A DNA stretch of 64,000 nt from contig NZ_JQNA01000001.1 in assembly GCF_000745015.1 (NCBI RefSeq), forward strand, positions 1,426,001 through 1,490,000, written 5' to 3'. The notes beneath the pieces were generated by a model. It did no database searches and was not told where the DNA came from. It saw nothing but the letters and a program-made list of their open reading frames with translations. The position numbers and the translations under genes were made by a program. Every line of letters starts with the position of its first letter. The first letter of the stretch is position 1. Shown here piece after piece: positions 27,808 to 35,875 of this stretch. Origin of the DNA: Burkholderia sp. 9120 (GTDB lineage Bacteria > Pseudomonadota > Gammaproteobacteria > Burkholderiales > Burkholderiaceae).

Positions 27808-28866
27808 TCACGGTTGCGTGGTGGCCTTGCGCAGAAAATCCGCCACGCTCGGATAGCGCAATTGCACGCGCAATTCCGTCTTGAGCCGCCGGTTCATCAG
27901 CCGTCGCGATTCACGCATGAACGACAGCATGGTCGGCTCGATCGCCTGCTCGGCCTGCGCACGCGTGATACGCGGCGCACGCGCGACGCCGAACGCATCG
28001 GCGACCGCATCGAAGTACTCCCCCATTTTCAACGACGAGTCGTCGCTCGCGTGGATCGCGCGCGCCGGCCGGCCGTGTGTGACGAGCCGCACGAGGATCG
28101 CGGCGAGATCGTCGGCGTGGATATGGTTGGTGTAGACGTCGTCGGCATCGATCAAGGCCGGCGTGCGTTTTTCGAGCCGCGCGAGCGGCAGACGGTTGCC
28201 CGCATAGATGCCGGGAATCCGCGCGATGCTGGCGCGGACCGCGCCGCGAGCGGTCGCGCGCCGCAGTTGCCGCTCGGCCGACACGCGACGTTTGGCGCGC
28301 GCATTGGTCGCCTGCGTGACGCGCGTCTCGTCGATCCAGGCGCCGCCGCAGTCGCCGTAGACGCCCGTCGTGCTCGCGTACACGAGGCGGACCGGCGCGC
28401 GCGAAGCGGCGGCACGGCTGACCCCGTCGGGTACAATATTGGCTTTCCCGGATCCGTCCCACAGGGCAAAATCAGCAAACCCGGCACGCGCGGCCCGTTC
28501 GCGACGCAGCCGCCCAACCGGCGCCACGGCAGGCGCCGCCGCGGCTCGCAGCGCGCGAGCGCCACGAGCGCCAAGTGTTGCAAGCAGGGCGCGAGTACGC
28601 AGATCGTCGTCGCCATTTTTTTGCGGCGGCGCAAGGTGCAGCACCGTCGGCGCGAGGCCCGCGAGCCGTTTCAGGCTCCGGCGTTGATCCAGATCGCCGA
28701 CCAGCGGCGTGACGCCCGCGGCGCGCAATTCTGCGCAGCGCCCGGCATGGCTGGTCAGTGCAAAAACGTGTGCACGTGGCTGCAGCAAGGGCACGCAGCG
28801 CATGCCGACATCGCCGCAACCTACGATCAACACGCGCGGCCGGCGGAAGTTTCGTGTCGCTTTCAT
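27808..28866 (-). CDS. NAD-dependent epimerase/dehydratase family protein
   Basis: 352 residues with a Rossmann fold. The dinucleotide loop GCGDVGMR lies near residues 16-23, a LVYASTTGVYGD segment (catalytic Tyr context) near 180, and a NHIHADDLAAIL segment near 260, as in the YeeZ-like atypical SDR group. An Ala/Arg-rich stretch (about 95-150) is longer than usual. ATG 28866 starts directly before the glycine loop. Convergent with the small membrane protein and divergent from the reductase; substrate unknown. Confidence 0.75.
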   Translation of the reverse strand: MKATRNFRRPRVLIVGCGDVGMRCVPLLQPRAHVFALTSHAGRCAELRAAGVTPLVGDLDQRRSLKRLAGLAPTVLHLAPPQKNGDDDLRTRALLATLGARGARALRAAAAPAVAPVGRLRRERAARAGFADFALWDGSGKANIVPDGVSRAAASRAPVRLVYASTTGVYGDCGGAWIDETRVTQATNARAKRRVSAERQLRRATARGAVRASIARIPGIYAGNRLPLARLEKRTPALIDADDVYTNHIHADDLAAILVRLVTHGRPARAIHASDDSSLKMGEYFDAVADAFGVARAPRITRAQAEQAIEPTMLSFMRESRRLMNRRLKTELRVQLRYPSVADFLRKATTQP

Positions 28867-28945
28867 GGTGGACGCATTGTAGCCGTCAGCCGCGAACGCG
28901 GCGGGTCCGATAACGATTACCGACTTTTCGATTTCCCCACACTTT

Positions 28946-29977
28946 ATGGCATTCAACGTCACGCTCCGGCAAAGCGGCCGGCAGTTTCAGGTAGAACAGG
29001 ACGAACCGGTGCTGAGCGCCGCGTTGCGCCAGGGCATTGGCCTGCCTTACGGCTGCAAGAACGGCGCTTGCGGCTCGTGCAAGGGCGCTGTGCTCAGCGG
29101 CGAAGTCGAACAGCGCGCGCATTCGTCGTCGGCGTTGTCGAACGACGAAAAGACTCGCGGCATGGCGCTGTTGTGCTGCGCGACCGCCTGCTCCGATCTC
29201 GAAGTGGACATCCGCGAAGTGGCCGGTGTCGGCGACGTGCAGGTCAAGAAGCTGCCGTGCCGCGTCAGCGCGATCGAGCGCAAAGCCGACGACGTCGTCG
29301 TGCTGAAGCTACAACTGCCCGCCAACGAACGTCTGCAATATCTGGCCGGCCAGTACCTCGAATTCATTCTGAAGGACGGCAAGCGTCGCAGCTATTCGAT
29401 GGCGAGCGCGCCGCACGCGGAAGGCCCGATCGAACTGCACCTCCGTCACATGCCCGGCGGCGCCTTCACCGATCACGTGTTCAACACGCTAAAAGAGCGC
29501 GACATTCTGCGCTTCGAAGCGCCGCTCGGCACGTTCTTCCTGCGCGAAGATTCCGACCGGCCGATCGTGCTGCTGGCTTCGGGCACGGGCTTCGCGCCAC
29601 TGAAGGCGATCGTCGAGCATGCGGTGTTCAAGAATCTGGATCGTCCCATGACGCTTTACTGGGGCGCACGCCGCAAGAAAGACTTGTATCTGCTCGAACT
29701 GGCCGAGCAATGGGCACGCGAGATTCCGAACTTCAAGTTCGTGCCGGTGTTGTCGGAGCCCGATGCGGACGACGCGTGGACGGGCCGCGTCGGCTTCGTG
29801 CATCGCGCGGTGATCGAAGATTTGCCCGATCTGTCGGCGTACCAGGTCTATGCCTGCGGCGCACCCGTGATGGTCGAATCGGCTCAGCGCGATTTCACCC
29901 AGCATCACGGCCTGCCGCAAGATGAGTTCTATGCGGACTCGTTCACGAGCGCCGCGGATCTGGCGAACGCGGTTTGA
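28946..29977 (+). CDS. 2Fe-2S/FAD/NAD(P) reductase, CDP-glucoseen reductase-like
   Basis: 343 residues. The N-terminal plant-type ferredoxin domain has cluster cysteines Cys37, Cys42, Cys45 and Cys77 (YGCKNGACGSC, ALLCC). An FAD domain (RRSYSMASAP, about 152-161) and an NAD domain (LLASGTGFAPLKAI, about 208-221; YACGAPVMVE near 311) follow. This is the AscD / phenol-hydroxylase-reductase group that passes electrons from NAD(P)H to a partner oxygenase or dehydratase. No partner is adjacent, so the role is open. Its 3' end overlaps the Abi-like gene on the other strand by 35 bases. Confidence 0.82.
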   Translation: MAFNVTLRQSGRQFQVEQDEPVLSAALRQGIGLPYGCKNGACGSCKGAVLSGEVEQRAHSSSALSNDEKTRGMALLCCATACSDLEVDIREVAGVGDVQVKKLPCRVSAIERKADDVVVLKLQLPANERLQYLAGQYLEFILKDGKRRSYSMASAPHAEGPIELHLRHMPGGAFTDHVFNTLKERDILRFEAPLGTFFLREDSDRPIVLLASGTGFAPLKAIVEHAVFKNLDRPMTLYWGARRKKDLYLLELAEQWAREIPNFKFVPVLSEPDADDAWTGRVGFVHRAVIEDLPDLSAYQVYACGAPVMVESAQRDFTQHHGLPQDEFYADSFTSAADLANAV

Positions 29978-30875
29978 GGTGAGCGACGTCGGTGCAGATG
30001 CGCCGATGCTCGCAACGTACGATTCTGGAAGCGCGGCCATGCACCTGGCCGCGCTTCGCGCATGGAGAGGATGCGCCCGCGCCGGTCTCGACTTTGAGCT
30101 GAAGCAGGTGTGCCCGATCCTCGAGCGCCGCACGCTCGGATCGCAGCATTTTATGTAGTGCAGTACAGCCGTCGCTGCCGGTCGCGCCGAGATTCGAAGC
30201 AAGAAAATCGACCGCGTTTAGCGTGTCGAATAGTCTGTGCCCATACACCGGTTCATGGTGCGCGACGCGATTGCGTGACTGGTGGATTCGCTCCAGTTGA
30301 ATGGCAACCGCCGATCGATCAATTGCCTTGTTCGGAAAGATGCGTCTTAGCGCAGGCTTCCACAGCGTCTGTTCGTAATCGCGAGAGAAGAGCCGCTTCC
30401 AGAAGTACATCGTGAGTTGGGTAATCACCTGACCACTCCGCACAACGATTGCCTTTTGCCGCGCCGCGACCCGAAATTCATGGTCCAGACCCGGCGGCAC
30501 GCCGCGACGGAACGCCGCTTGATCGAGCGAGGATTTATCCGAAGCATTCAGTTTTGCATAGGCTGCACGTTGTGCCCCGCGAACGGCCGCTTCGATCTTG
30601 CCGCGCTCCTCGTCTTTCCAGACGAAAGGCACCGGTGGACGACGCAACCAGCCGTCCACGCCGAAGTGATCGCCTAGCCGGTCACAGACCGAATTACGAA
30701 GCGCTATCTCGACAACTGCCGTGACGCTCATCAGCGCCCCGGCCAACTGCAACATCTGCTGATGAAGCGCGATGGCCGCGCGAGTCGTGTCGGCCATTGT
30801 CTGAAAAGTGCTGAGGCGATCTTCAGAGAGCAGCGCGGTGATTGCTGAAATTTCATCATCTGTCAGGTGGTCCAT
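29943..30875 (-). CDS. Abi-like HEPN-type protein
   Basis: 310 residues. The mostly helical N-terminal two thirds resemble Abi-like (Abi_2-type) proteins: a VTAVVEIALRNSVCDRLGDH helix and, near residues 200-207, RNRVAHHE. The last is an R-X4-H HEPN ribonuclease motif. HEPN proteins often act in phage defence by cutting RNA, which is why this gene is worth attention, though a housekeeping role is possible. The last 55 residues are Arg/Ser-rich and without pattern. ATG 30875 has AAGGAGGT 8 bases upstream. That RBS lies inside the spacer of an opposite-strand promoter. Confidence 0.65.
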   Translation of the reverse strand: MDHLTDDEISAITALLSEDRLSTFQTMADTTRAAIALHQQMLQLAGALMSVTAVVEIALRNSVCDRLGDHFGVDGWLRRPPVPFVWKDEERGKIEAAVRGAQRAAYAKLNASDKSSLDQAAFRRGVPPGLDHEFRVAARQKAIVVRSGQVITQLTMYFWKRLFSRDYEQTLWKPALRRIFPNKAIDRSAVAIQLERIHQSRNRVAHHEPVYGHRLFDTLNAVDFLASNLGATGSDGCTALHKMLRSERAALEDRAHLLQLKVETGAGASSPCAKRGQVHGRASRIVRCEHRRICTDVAHLKPRSPDPRRS

Positions 30876-30903
30876 TGACGGGCACCTCCTTGGCTTTTAG
30901 AAT
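30875..30903 (+). promoter_or_regulatory. Strong sigma70-type promoter facing right
   Basis: TTGACG (30875-30880), exactly 17 bp, TAGAAT (30898-30903). The -35 touches the Abi-like start codon and the spacer contains that gene's RBS, so the two transcription units share this segment. Confidence 0.6.
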
Positions 30904-30909
30904 TGTTTG

Positions 30910-31005
30910 CGATAAGTCGGGATCAGCGTCGGCAGCTATCTTCGGGTGGGCGGACCCCCGGCTTCCTGATTCAGAATGGGCGCTCAACCGAGCGCCCATT
31001 TGCTT
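30910..31005 (+). ncRNA. Candidate small RNA of about 95 nt
   Basis: Begins about 7 bases after a near-consensus -10 and ends in an intrinsic terminator: ATGGGCGCTC, AACC loop, GAGCGCCCAT, then TTTGCTTTT (hairpin about 30976-30999). Within it GGATCAG near 30920 can pair with CTGATTC near 30966, closing a GC-rich inner stem. No frame with an RBS is present. I do not recognise an Rfam family. Promoter and terminator spacing are the evidence; expression is unproven. Confidence 0.45.
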
Positions 31006-31080
31006 TTACGGCGATGGTTTTTGATGAGTTGCTGCCTCGTGCAGACAGCCCAAAAAACAACCGCCGTCACATTCTAGTCA

Positions 31081-31109
31081 GCGGCCGATCTCATAATCGG
31101 CAAGCCGCA
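31081..31109. repeat. Nested inverted repeat
   Basis: GCGGC...GCCGC encloses CCGAT...ATCGG around CTCATA. The inner loop resembles a tRNA-Met anticodon loop, but the rest of a tRNA is absent. Function unknown. Confidence 0.3.
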
Positions 31110-31156
31110 TAAGCTTGCACGTCGGAGAAAAAAATCCGTCCGATGCAAATTCATGG

Positions 31157-31186
31157 TTTACACCAGCGCTTTCCTTGTCGTATTCT
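31157..31186 (+). promoter_or_regulatory. Putative promoter for the arginine leader and argD
   Basis: TTTACA (31157-31162), then TATTCT (31181-31186) with an 18-bp spacer, or GTATTC (31180-31185) with 17. The predicted start near 31192-31194 coincides with the leader ATG, so the leader would be translated leaderless or nearly so. Confidence 0.4.
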
Positions 31187-31193
31187 TTCGCGC

Positions 31194-31244
31194 ATGAACC
31201 GCATCCAGTCCGAACTTCGACGTCGCCGCTCGCCGCTCCCTTAG
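31194..31244 (+). CDS. Arg-rich leader peptide, candidate attenuator leader
   Basis: A 16-codon frame MNRIQSELRRRRSPLP with four consecutive arginine codons (CGA CGT CGC CGC, 31218-31229) and a fifth Arg at codon 3. It ends at TAG 31242-31244, five bases before an antiterminator-like segment. No Shine-Dalgarno is visible; the ATG lies at the predicted transcript start. It sits directly upstream of an intrinsic terminator and the argD-type gene, the layout of his, trp and leu leaders but with Arg as the sensed residue. Too short for ordinary gene finding. Interpretation is inference; codons and positions are read directly. Confidence 0.5.
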   Translation: MNRIQSELRRRRSPLP

Positions 31245-31248
31245 GGAC

Positions 31249-31316
31249 GCCGCTGGCTTCGTCACGGATTCGCGCCACACACAGGCGCACGCAGTTCGAA
31301 TCATGAAAGCCACGGC
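31249..31316 (+). promoter_or_regulatory. Antiterminator pairing of the argD leader
   Basis: GCCGCTGGCTTC (31249-31260) can pair with GAAAGCCACGGC (31305-31316) in 10 base pairs with one bulged C (31253). The second segment is the 5' arm of the terminator, so the two structures exclude each other. A small GCGCC/GGCGC hairpin (31272-31276 with 31284-31288) brings the arms together. Confidence 0.5.
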
Positions 31317-31332
31317 ATGCCGTGGCTTTTTT
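31306..31332 (+). terminator. Intrinsic terminator upstream of argD
   Basis: AAAGCCACG (31306-31314), loop GCATGC, CGTGGCTTT (31321-31329) followed by a T run. It ends 91 bases before the argD start, where a terminator only makes sense as an attenuator or as the end of an upstream small RNA. Confidence 0.75.
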
Positions 31333-31423
31333 GTTTTTGCCGTTCCGTTGTATTCCCGGCCGCTCTGTTGCGTATCCGGCCAACTTTCATCCCCCCTTCA
31401 CCCGTTGTCTGGAGCCTGCCGTC

Positions 31424-32608
31424 ATGAATTTCACTGAGTACCCGATCGAGTCGCTGATGTACATCACGAACCGGCCCGAAATCGTTTTCACGCACGGCAA
31501 GGGCTCGTGGCTCTACGACAATAACGGCAAGCGATATCTGGACTTCATCCAGGGCTGGGCGGTCAATAGCCTCGGCCATTGCAACGAAGGCATGATCGAA
31601 GCGCTGAACAAGCAGGCCAAGTTGCTGTTCAATCCGTCGCCGGCGTTCTACAACGAACCGATGGCGCAACTCGCCGGCCTGCTGACGCAACACAGCTGCT
31701 TCGACAAGGTGTTCTTCACCAACAGCGGCGCCGAAGCCAACGAAGGCGCGATCAAGCTCGCGCGCAAGTGGGGCAAGAAGTTCAAGGACGGCGCGTTCGA
31801 GATCATCACCTTCGATCACAGCTTCCACGGCCGCACGCTAGCCACCATGTCGGCCAGCGGCAAGCCGGGCTGGGACACGATCTACGCACCGCAAGTGCCG
31901 GGCTTCCCGAAGGCGGATCTGAACGACATCGCGTCGGTGGAAAAGCTCATCAACGCGAAGACCGTTGCCGTGATGCTCGAACCGATTCAGGGCGAAGGCG
32001 GCGTGATTCCGGCTACCCCCGAATTCATGAAGCAACTGCGCGCGCTGACGCAACAGCACAACCTGCTGCTGATCGTCGACGAAGTGCAAAGCGGTTGCGG
32101 CCGTGCCGGCACGCTGTTCGCGTACGAACTGTCGGGCATCGAGCCGGACATCATGACGCTCGGCAAGGGTATCGGCGGTGGTGTGCCGCTCGCGGCACTG
32201 CTGTCGAAGGCGGAGGTCGCCGTGTTCGAAGCCGGCGATCAGGGCGGCACGTACAACGGCAATCCGCTGATGACCGCGGTCGGCTATTCGGTGATCTCGC
32301 AACTGGTGGCGCCGGGCTTCCTCGAAGGCGTGCGGGCGCGCGGCGAATATTTGCGCGCGAAGCTGCTGGAGTTGTCGGCGGAACGCGGCTTTGAGGGCGA
32401 ACGCGGTGAGGGCCTGCTGCGCGCGCTGCTGCTCGGCAAGGACATCGGCAACCAGATCGTCGAGAAGGCTCGTGTGATGCAGCCCGACGGTCTGCTGCTG
32501 AACGCGGCGCGCCCGAACCTGCTGCGCTTCATGCCGGCGCTGAACGTGACGAACGAAGAAATCGACCAGATGATGGCGATGCTGCGTTCGATTCTCGACA
32601 CGCTGTAA
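31424..32608 (+). CDS. argD: Acetylornithine aminotransferase
   Basis: 394 residues, a class III PLP aminotransferase of arginine synthesis that converts N-acetylglutamate semialdehyde to N-acetylornithine with glutamate as donor. Visible: [17 protein letters not shown] (phosphate-binding GA pair), HSFHGRT, the [12 protein letters not shown] segment with the Asp that binds the PLP nitrogen, and LGKGIGGG with Schiff-base Lys248. Some relatives also use succinylornithine or GABA, so physiological specificity is not certain. ATG 31424 follows a GGAG. The gene stands apart from other arg genes and is preceded by an Arg-codon leader and terminator, consistent with regulation by arginine supply. 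Confidence 0.85.
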   Translation: MNFTEYPIESLMYITNRPEIVFTHGKGSWLYDNNGKRYLDFIQGWAVNSLGHCNEGMIEALNKQAKLLFNPSPAFYNEPMAQLAGLLTQHSCFDKVFFTNSGAEANEGAIKLARKWGKKFKDGAFEIITFDHSFHGRTLATMSASGKPGWDTIYAPQVPGFPKADLNDIASVEKLINAKTVAVMLEPIQGEGGVIPATPEFMKQLRALTQQHNLLLIVDEVQSGCGRAGTLFAYELSGIEPDIMTLGKGIGGGVPLAALLSKAEVAVFEAGDQGGTYNGNPLMTAVGYSVISQLVAPGFLEGVRARGEYLRAKLLELSAERGFEGERGEGLLRALLLGKDIGNQIVEKARVMQPDGLLLNAARPNLLRFMPALNVTNEEIDQMMAMLRSILDTL

Positions 32609-32625
32609 GCCAAAGGAACGCACCT

Positions 32626-33096
32626 ATGACGACGACCTCCACGCTATCGATCCGCCGCTTCGACGCGCGCGACACCGATGCCGTGGTCGCGCTGTGGCAA
32701 GAAGCCTTCCCCGAGTATCGGGACGTGACGAGGCCGCAGCGCAACCCGCATCTGTCGATCGCCAACAAGCTGGCGACGCAAGCCGAACTGTTCTTTGTCG
32801 CGACACTCGACGAGCGCATCGTCGGCACGGTGATGGGCGGCTACGACGGTCACCGAGGCTGGCTCTATTCGCTCGCCGTCGACGAATCGGTGCGACGTCA
32901 CGGAATCGGTACGCGGCTGGTCGCGCACGTCGAACAGGTGTTGACCGGGCTGGGTTGCCCGAAGCTGAATCTGCAGGTGTTGTCCGCGAAGACGGATATC
33001 CGTGAGTTTTACGAAGCGCTCGGCTATCGCGCCGACGCGGTAATCAGTTTGGGCAAGCGGCTGGGCGAACTCGCGGAGCCGGTGGCGGCGACCTGA
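32626..33096 (+). CDS. GNAT family acetyltransferase YpeA-like
   Basis: 156 residues with the GNAT fold. GTVMGGYDGHRGWLYSLAVDE and the acetyl-CoA loop RRHGIGTRLV (about residues 92-101) match E. coli YpeA closely, as does the GYRADAVISLGKRL end. The substrate is unknown. It starts 17 bases after the argD stop with AAGGAA upstream, so it is co-transcribed with argD and ends before a strong terminator. Confidence 0.85.
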   Translation: MTTTSTLSIRRFDARDTDAVVALWQEAFPEYRDVTRPQRNPHLSIANKLATQAELFFVATLDERIVGTVMGGYDGHRGWLYSLAVDESVRRHGIGTRLVAHVEQVLTGLGCPKLNLQVLSAKTDIREFYEALGYRADAVISLGKRLGELAEPVAAT

Positions 33097-33114
33097 GACG
33101 CCGCGTCGGAATAG

Positions 33115-33152
33115 AAAAAGGCTGCATGCGTTTGCGCATGCAGCCTTTTTTT
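33115..33152. terminator. Bidirectional intrinsic terminator
   Basis: GGCTGCATGCG (33120-33130) and CGCATGCAGCC (33135-33145) with A and T runs on both sides, between the convergent acetyltransferase and livF genes. Confidence 0.9.
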
Positions 33153-33175
33153 CAGTCTCGTCCAGCTAAGCCAGG

Positions 33176-33898
33176 TTACTCACCCAGATATGCCGCGCGC
33201 ACCTTCGGATCGTCCAGCATCTGCTTGGCGTCGCCCGACATCGTGACCAGACCCGAGTCCATCACGTAGCCGCGGTTCGCCGCCTGCAACGCCAGACGCG
33301 CGTTCTGCTCGACCAGCAGCACGGTCATGCCTTCGGCCGAGATCGCCCGCACCACTTCGAAGATCTTCTCGACCATGATCGGCGACAGACCCATCGACGG
33401 TTCGTCGAGCAACAACAGCTTCGGCTTGCTGATGATCGCGCGCGCCATCGCCAGCATCTGCTGTTCGCCGCCGGAGAGCGTGCCCGCGTACTGCGTGGCC
33501 CGTTCCTTCAGACGCGGGAAGAAGCCGAACATGCGATCCACGTCCGCCTTGATGCCGTCGGTATCGGTCCGCAGATACGCACCCATCTGCATGTTCTCGA
33601 TGATCGACATACGCGAGAAGATGCCGCGGCCTTCCGGCACCATCGCCAGACCGCGCTTGAGCAACAGATGCGGCGGCACGCCCTTGATCGACTCGCCCAT
33701 GTACTCGATGTCGCCGATCGTGTACGGCTTCAACCCCGTGATCGCCTTCATCGTCGTGGTCTTACCCGCGCCGTTCGCGCCGATCAGCGTGACCAGTTCG
33801 CCCTGCTGGACGTCGAGGTCGATGCCCTTGACTGCCTGGATGCCGCCGTAATTGACCTGCAGGCCCTTGATTTTCAACATTGCTTGCGTTGTGGACAT
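33176..33898 (-). CDS. livF: Branched-chain amino acid ABC transporter ATPase LivF
   Basis: 240 residues. Walker A GANGAGKT near 43-50, signature LSGGEQQML near 140, Walker B LLLLDEPS, and the family-typical GLSPIMVEKIFEVV after it. ATG 33898 shares its last base with the livG stop. It pairs with LivG to drive LivHM in import of Leu, Ile, Val and related substrates. Last gene of the operon. Confidence 0.95.
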   Translation of the reverse strand: MSTTQAMLKIKGLQVNYGGIQAVKGIDLDVQQGELVTLIGANGAGKTTTMKAITGLKPYTIGDIEYMGESIKGVPPHLLLKRGLAMVPEGRGIFSRMSIIENMQMGAYLRTDTDGIKADVDRMFGFFPRLKERATQYAGTLSGGEQQMLAMARAIISKPKLLLLDEPSMGLSPIMVEKIFEVVRAISAEGMTVLLVEQNARLALQAANRGYVMDSGLVTMSGDAKQMLDDPKVRAAYLGE

Positions 33899-34671
33899 CA
33901 GTGGACTCCCGCACCCAGATAAGCTTCGATCACCTTCGGATCCTTCTGCACGTCTGACGGCAGACCTTGCGCAATCACCTTGCCGTAGTCGAGCACCGTC
34001 ATCTGGTTGCACAGACCCATCACGAGTTTCACGTCGTGTTCGATCAAGAGGATCGTCTTGCCGTCACTGCGGATCTTGTCGAGCAGCTTGGTCAGATCGA
34101 CCTTTTCCGTCGCGTTCATGCCGGCGGCCGGTTCGTCCAGCGCGAGCAGTTTCGGATCGGTTGCCAATGCGCGGGCAATCTCCAGACGGCGCTGGTGGCC
34201 GTACGACAGATTGCGCGACGTGTAGTCCGCGTACTGCGCAATGCCGACGTATTCCAGCAGTTCGATTGCGCGTTCCTTGATCTCGCGCTCTTCCTTGCGT
34301 TCGGACGGCGTCTGGAACACCGCGCCGAGCAGCCCGTGTTTGGTACGCACATGGCGGCCGACCATCACGTTTTCCAGCGCGGTCATGCCGCCGAACAGAC
34401 GAATGTTCTGGAACGTACGCGCAATACCGGCCTGCGCCACCTGGTACACCGCAGTCGGCGTGTACGGCGTGCCGTCGAGCTTGAACTCGCCCGAATCCGG
34501 CGTGTACAGGCCCGTGATCACATTGAAGAACGTCGTCTTGCCGGCGCCGTTCGGGCCGATCAAACCGTAAATCTGGCCGGACTTGATTTCAAGTCCGACG
34601 TCGGACAGCGCCTGCAAGCCACCAAAGCGCTTGTTGACGCCCTTCACCGACAGTCGAATGTTGTCGCTCAT
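33898..34671 (-). CDS. livG: Branched-chain amino acid ABC transporter ATPase LivG
   Basis: 257 residues. Walker A GPNGAGKT near 39-46, Q-loop GIARTFQNIRLF, signature LSYGHQRRLEIARAL (the LSYG variant typical of LivG), Walker B LLALDEPAAGMN. The ATG at 34671 follows a GGGGAGAG-like RBS. Adjacent to livM with a 16-base gap. Confidence 0.95.
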   Translation of the reverse strand: MSDNIRLSVKGVNKRFGGLQALSDVGLEIKSGQIYGLIGPNGAGKTTFFNVITGLYTPDSGEFKLDGTPYTPTAVYQVAQAGIARTFQNIRLFGGMTALENVMVGRHVRTKHGLLGAVFQTPSERKEEREIKERAIELLEYVGIAQYADYTSRNLSYGHQRRLEIARALATDPKLLALDEPAAGMNATEKVDLTKLLDKIRSDGKTILLIEHDVKLVMGLCNQMTVLDYGKVIAQGLPSDVQKDPKVIEAYLGAGVH

Positions 34672-34687
34672 TTTTTCTCTCCCCGGC

Positions 34688-35857
34688 TTAGGCGCGAACC
34701 GGCTTCTTGCCGCCACGCTTCGTCAGTTTCGCAATCTTGTCTTCATGTTTGGGCGATGGCCACAAACCTTCCGAGCGATACAGCATGATCAGCACCATGG
34801 CGAGTGCGTAGACCAACTGACGGATCACTTCCGTGTCGACGATTTCATGACCGAAGATCATGTTCTGCAACGGACCCATGGTCGAGCGCAGGAATTCCGG
34901 CAGCACCGCGAGCAGCACCGCACCGAGAATCACGCCCGGGATGTGGCCCATACCGCCCAGCACCACGCACGCCAGCACCACGATCGATTCCGGCAGCGTG
35001 AACGATTCCGGCGACACGAAGCCCTGGAACGAGCCGAACATCGCGCCCGACAGGCCGCCGAACGACGCGCCCATCGCGAAAGCCAGCAGCTTCACGTTGC
35101 GGGTGTTGATGCCCATCGCCTTGGCGGCGATTTCGTCTTCGCGGATCGCGGCCCATGCACGGCCGATACGCGAGTGCTGCAAACGCGTACACACCCAGAT
35201 CACGGCCAACGCCGCGATCACGAACAGGTAGTAGTACGAGTACACCGTGGGGAACTGGAAGCCGAACAGCGTGTGCGTTTGCGCGAGGCTGAAGTCGCCG
35301 AAGTGAACCGGGTCGATCGCCGTGATCCCCTTCGGGCCGTTGGTGATATTCACCGGACGGTCGAGGTTGTTCAGGAAGATCCGCACGATTTCCCCGAAGC
35401 CCAACGTCACGATGGCAAGGTAATCGCCCCGCAGACGCAACGTCGGTGCACCGAGAATCACGCCGAAGAACGCGGCGACGGCCATCGCGCACGGCACGAT
35501 CAGCAGGAACGGCACATGCAGCCCGTTCGGCGCGAAGTGCGCGATCCACTCGAACTGCGACGACAGGTGCGGTGAACTCAGCAGCGCGGACGTGTAGGCG
35601 CCGACCGCATAGAACGCGATGTAGCCCAAATCCAGCAGGCCGGCAAAGCCGACCACCACATTGAGGCCGAGCGCGAGCATCACGTACAGCATCGCGAAGT
35701 CGAGCACGCGGACCCAGTAGTTGCCGCCGGCCGTGCCGATGATCATCGGCGCGGCGATCACGAAGATCGCGGTGATGATGCCGACCGTCAGCGTCTTGGT
35801 GCGGTTCTTTTCAGGGATGAGCGTCGTGGACGGCTCGATCGGTTGAATTGAGGTCAT
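34688..35857 (-). CDS. livM: Branched-chain amino acid ABC transporter permease LivM
   Basis: 389 residues with about 10 membrane segments. The LNVVVGFAGLLDLGYIAFYAVGAY region and the GRAWAAIREDEIAAKAMGIN loop (ATPase contact) are characteristic of LivM. A Lys-rich cytoplasmic tail ends the protein. It forms the channel with LivH. Confidence 0.95.
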   Translation of the reverse strand: MTSIQPIEPSTTLIPEKNRTKTLTVGIITAIFVIAAPMIIGTAGGNYWVRVLDFAMLYVMLALGLNVVVGFAGLLDLGYIAFYAVGAYTSALLSSPHLSSQFEWIAHFAPNGLHVPFLLIVPCAMAVAAFFGVILGAPTLRLRGDYLAIVTLGFGEIVRIFLNNLDRPVNITNGPKGITAIDPVHFGDFSLAQTHTLFGFQFPTVYSYYYLFVIAALAVIWVCTRLQHSRIGRAWAAIREDEIAAKAMGINTRNVKLLAFAMGASFGGLSGAMFGSFQGFVSPESFTLPESIVVLACVVLGGMGHIPGVILGAVLLAVLPEFLRSTMGPLQNMIFGHEIVDTEVIRQLVYALAMVLIMLYRSEGLWPSPKHEDKIAKLTKRGGKKPVRA

Positions 35858-35875
35858 GTTTATTTACTCCCAGAA

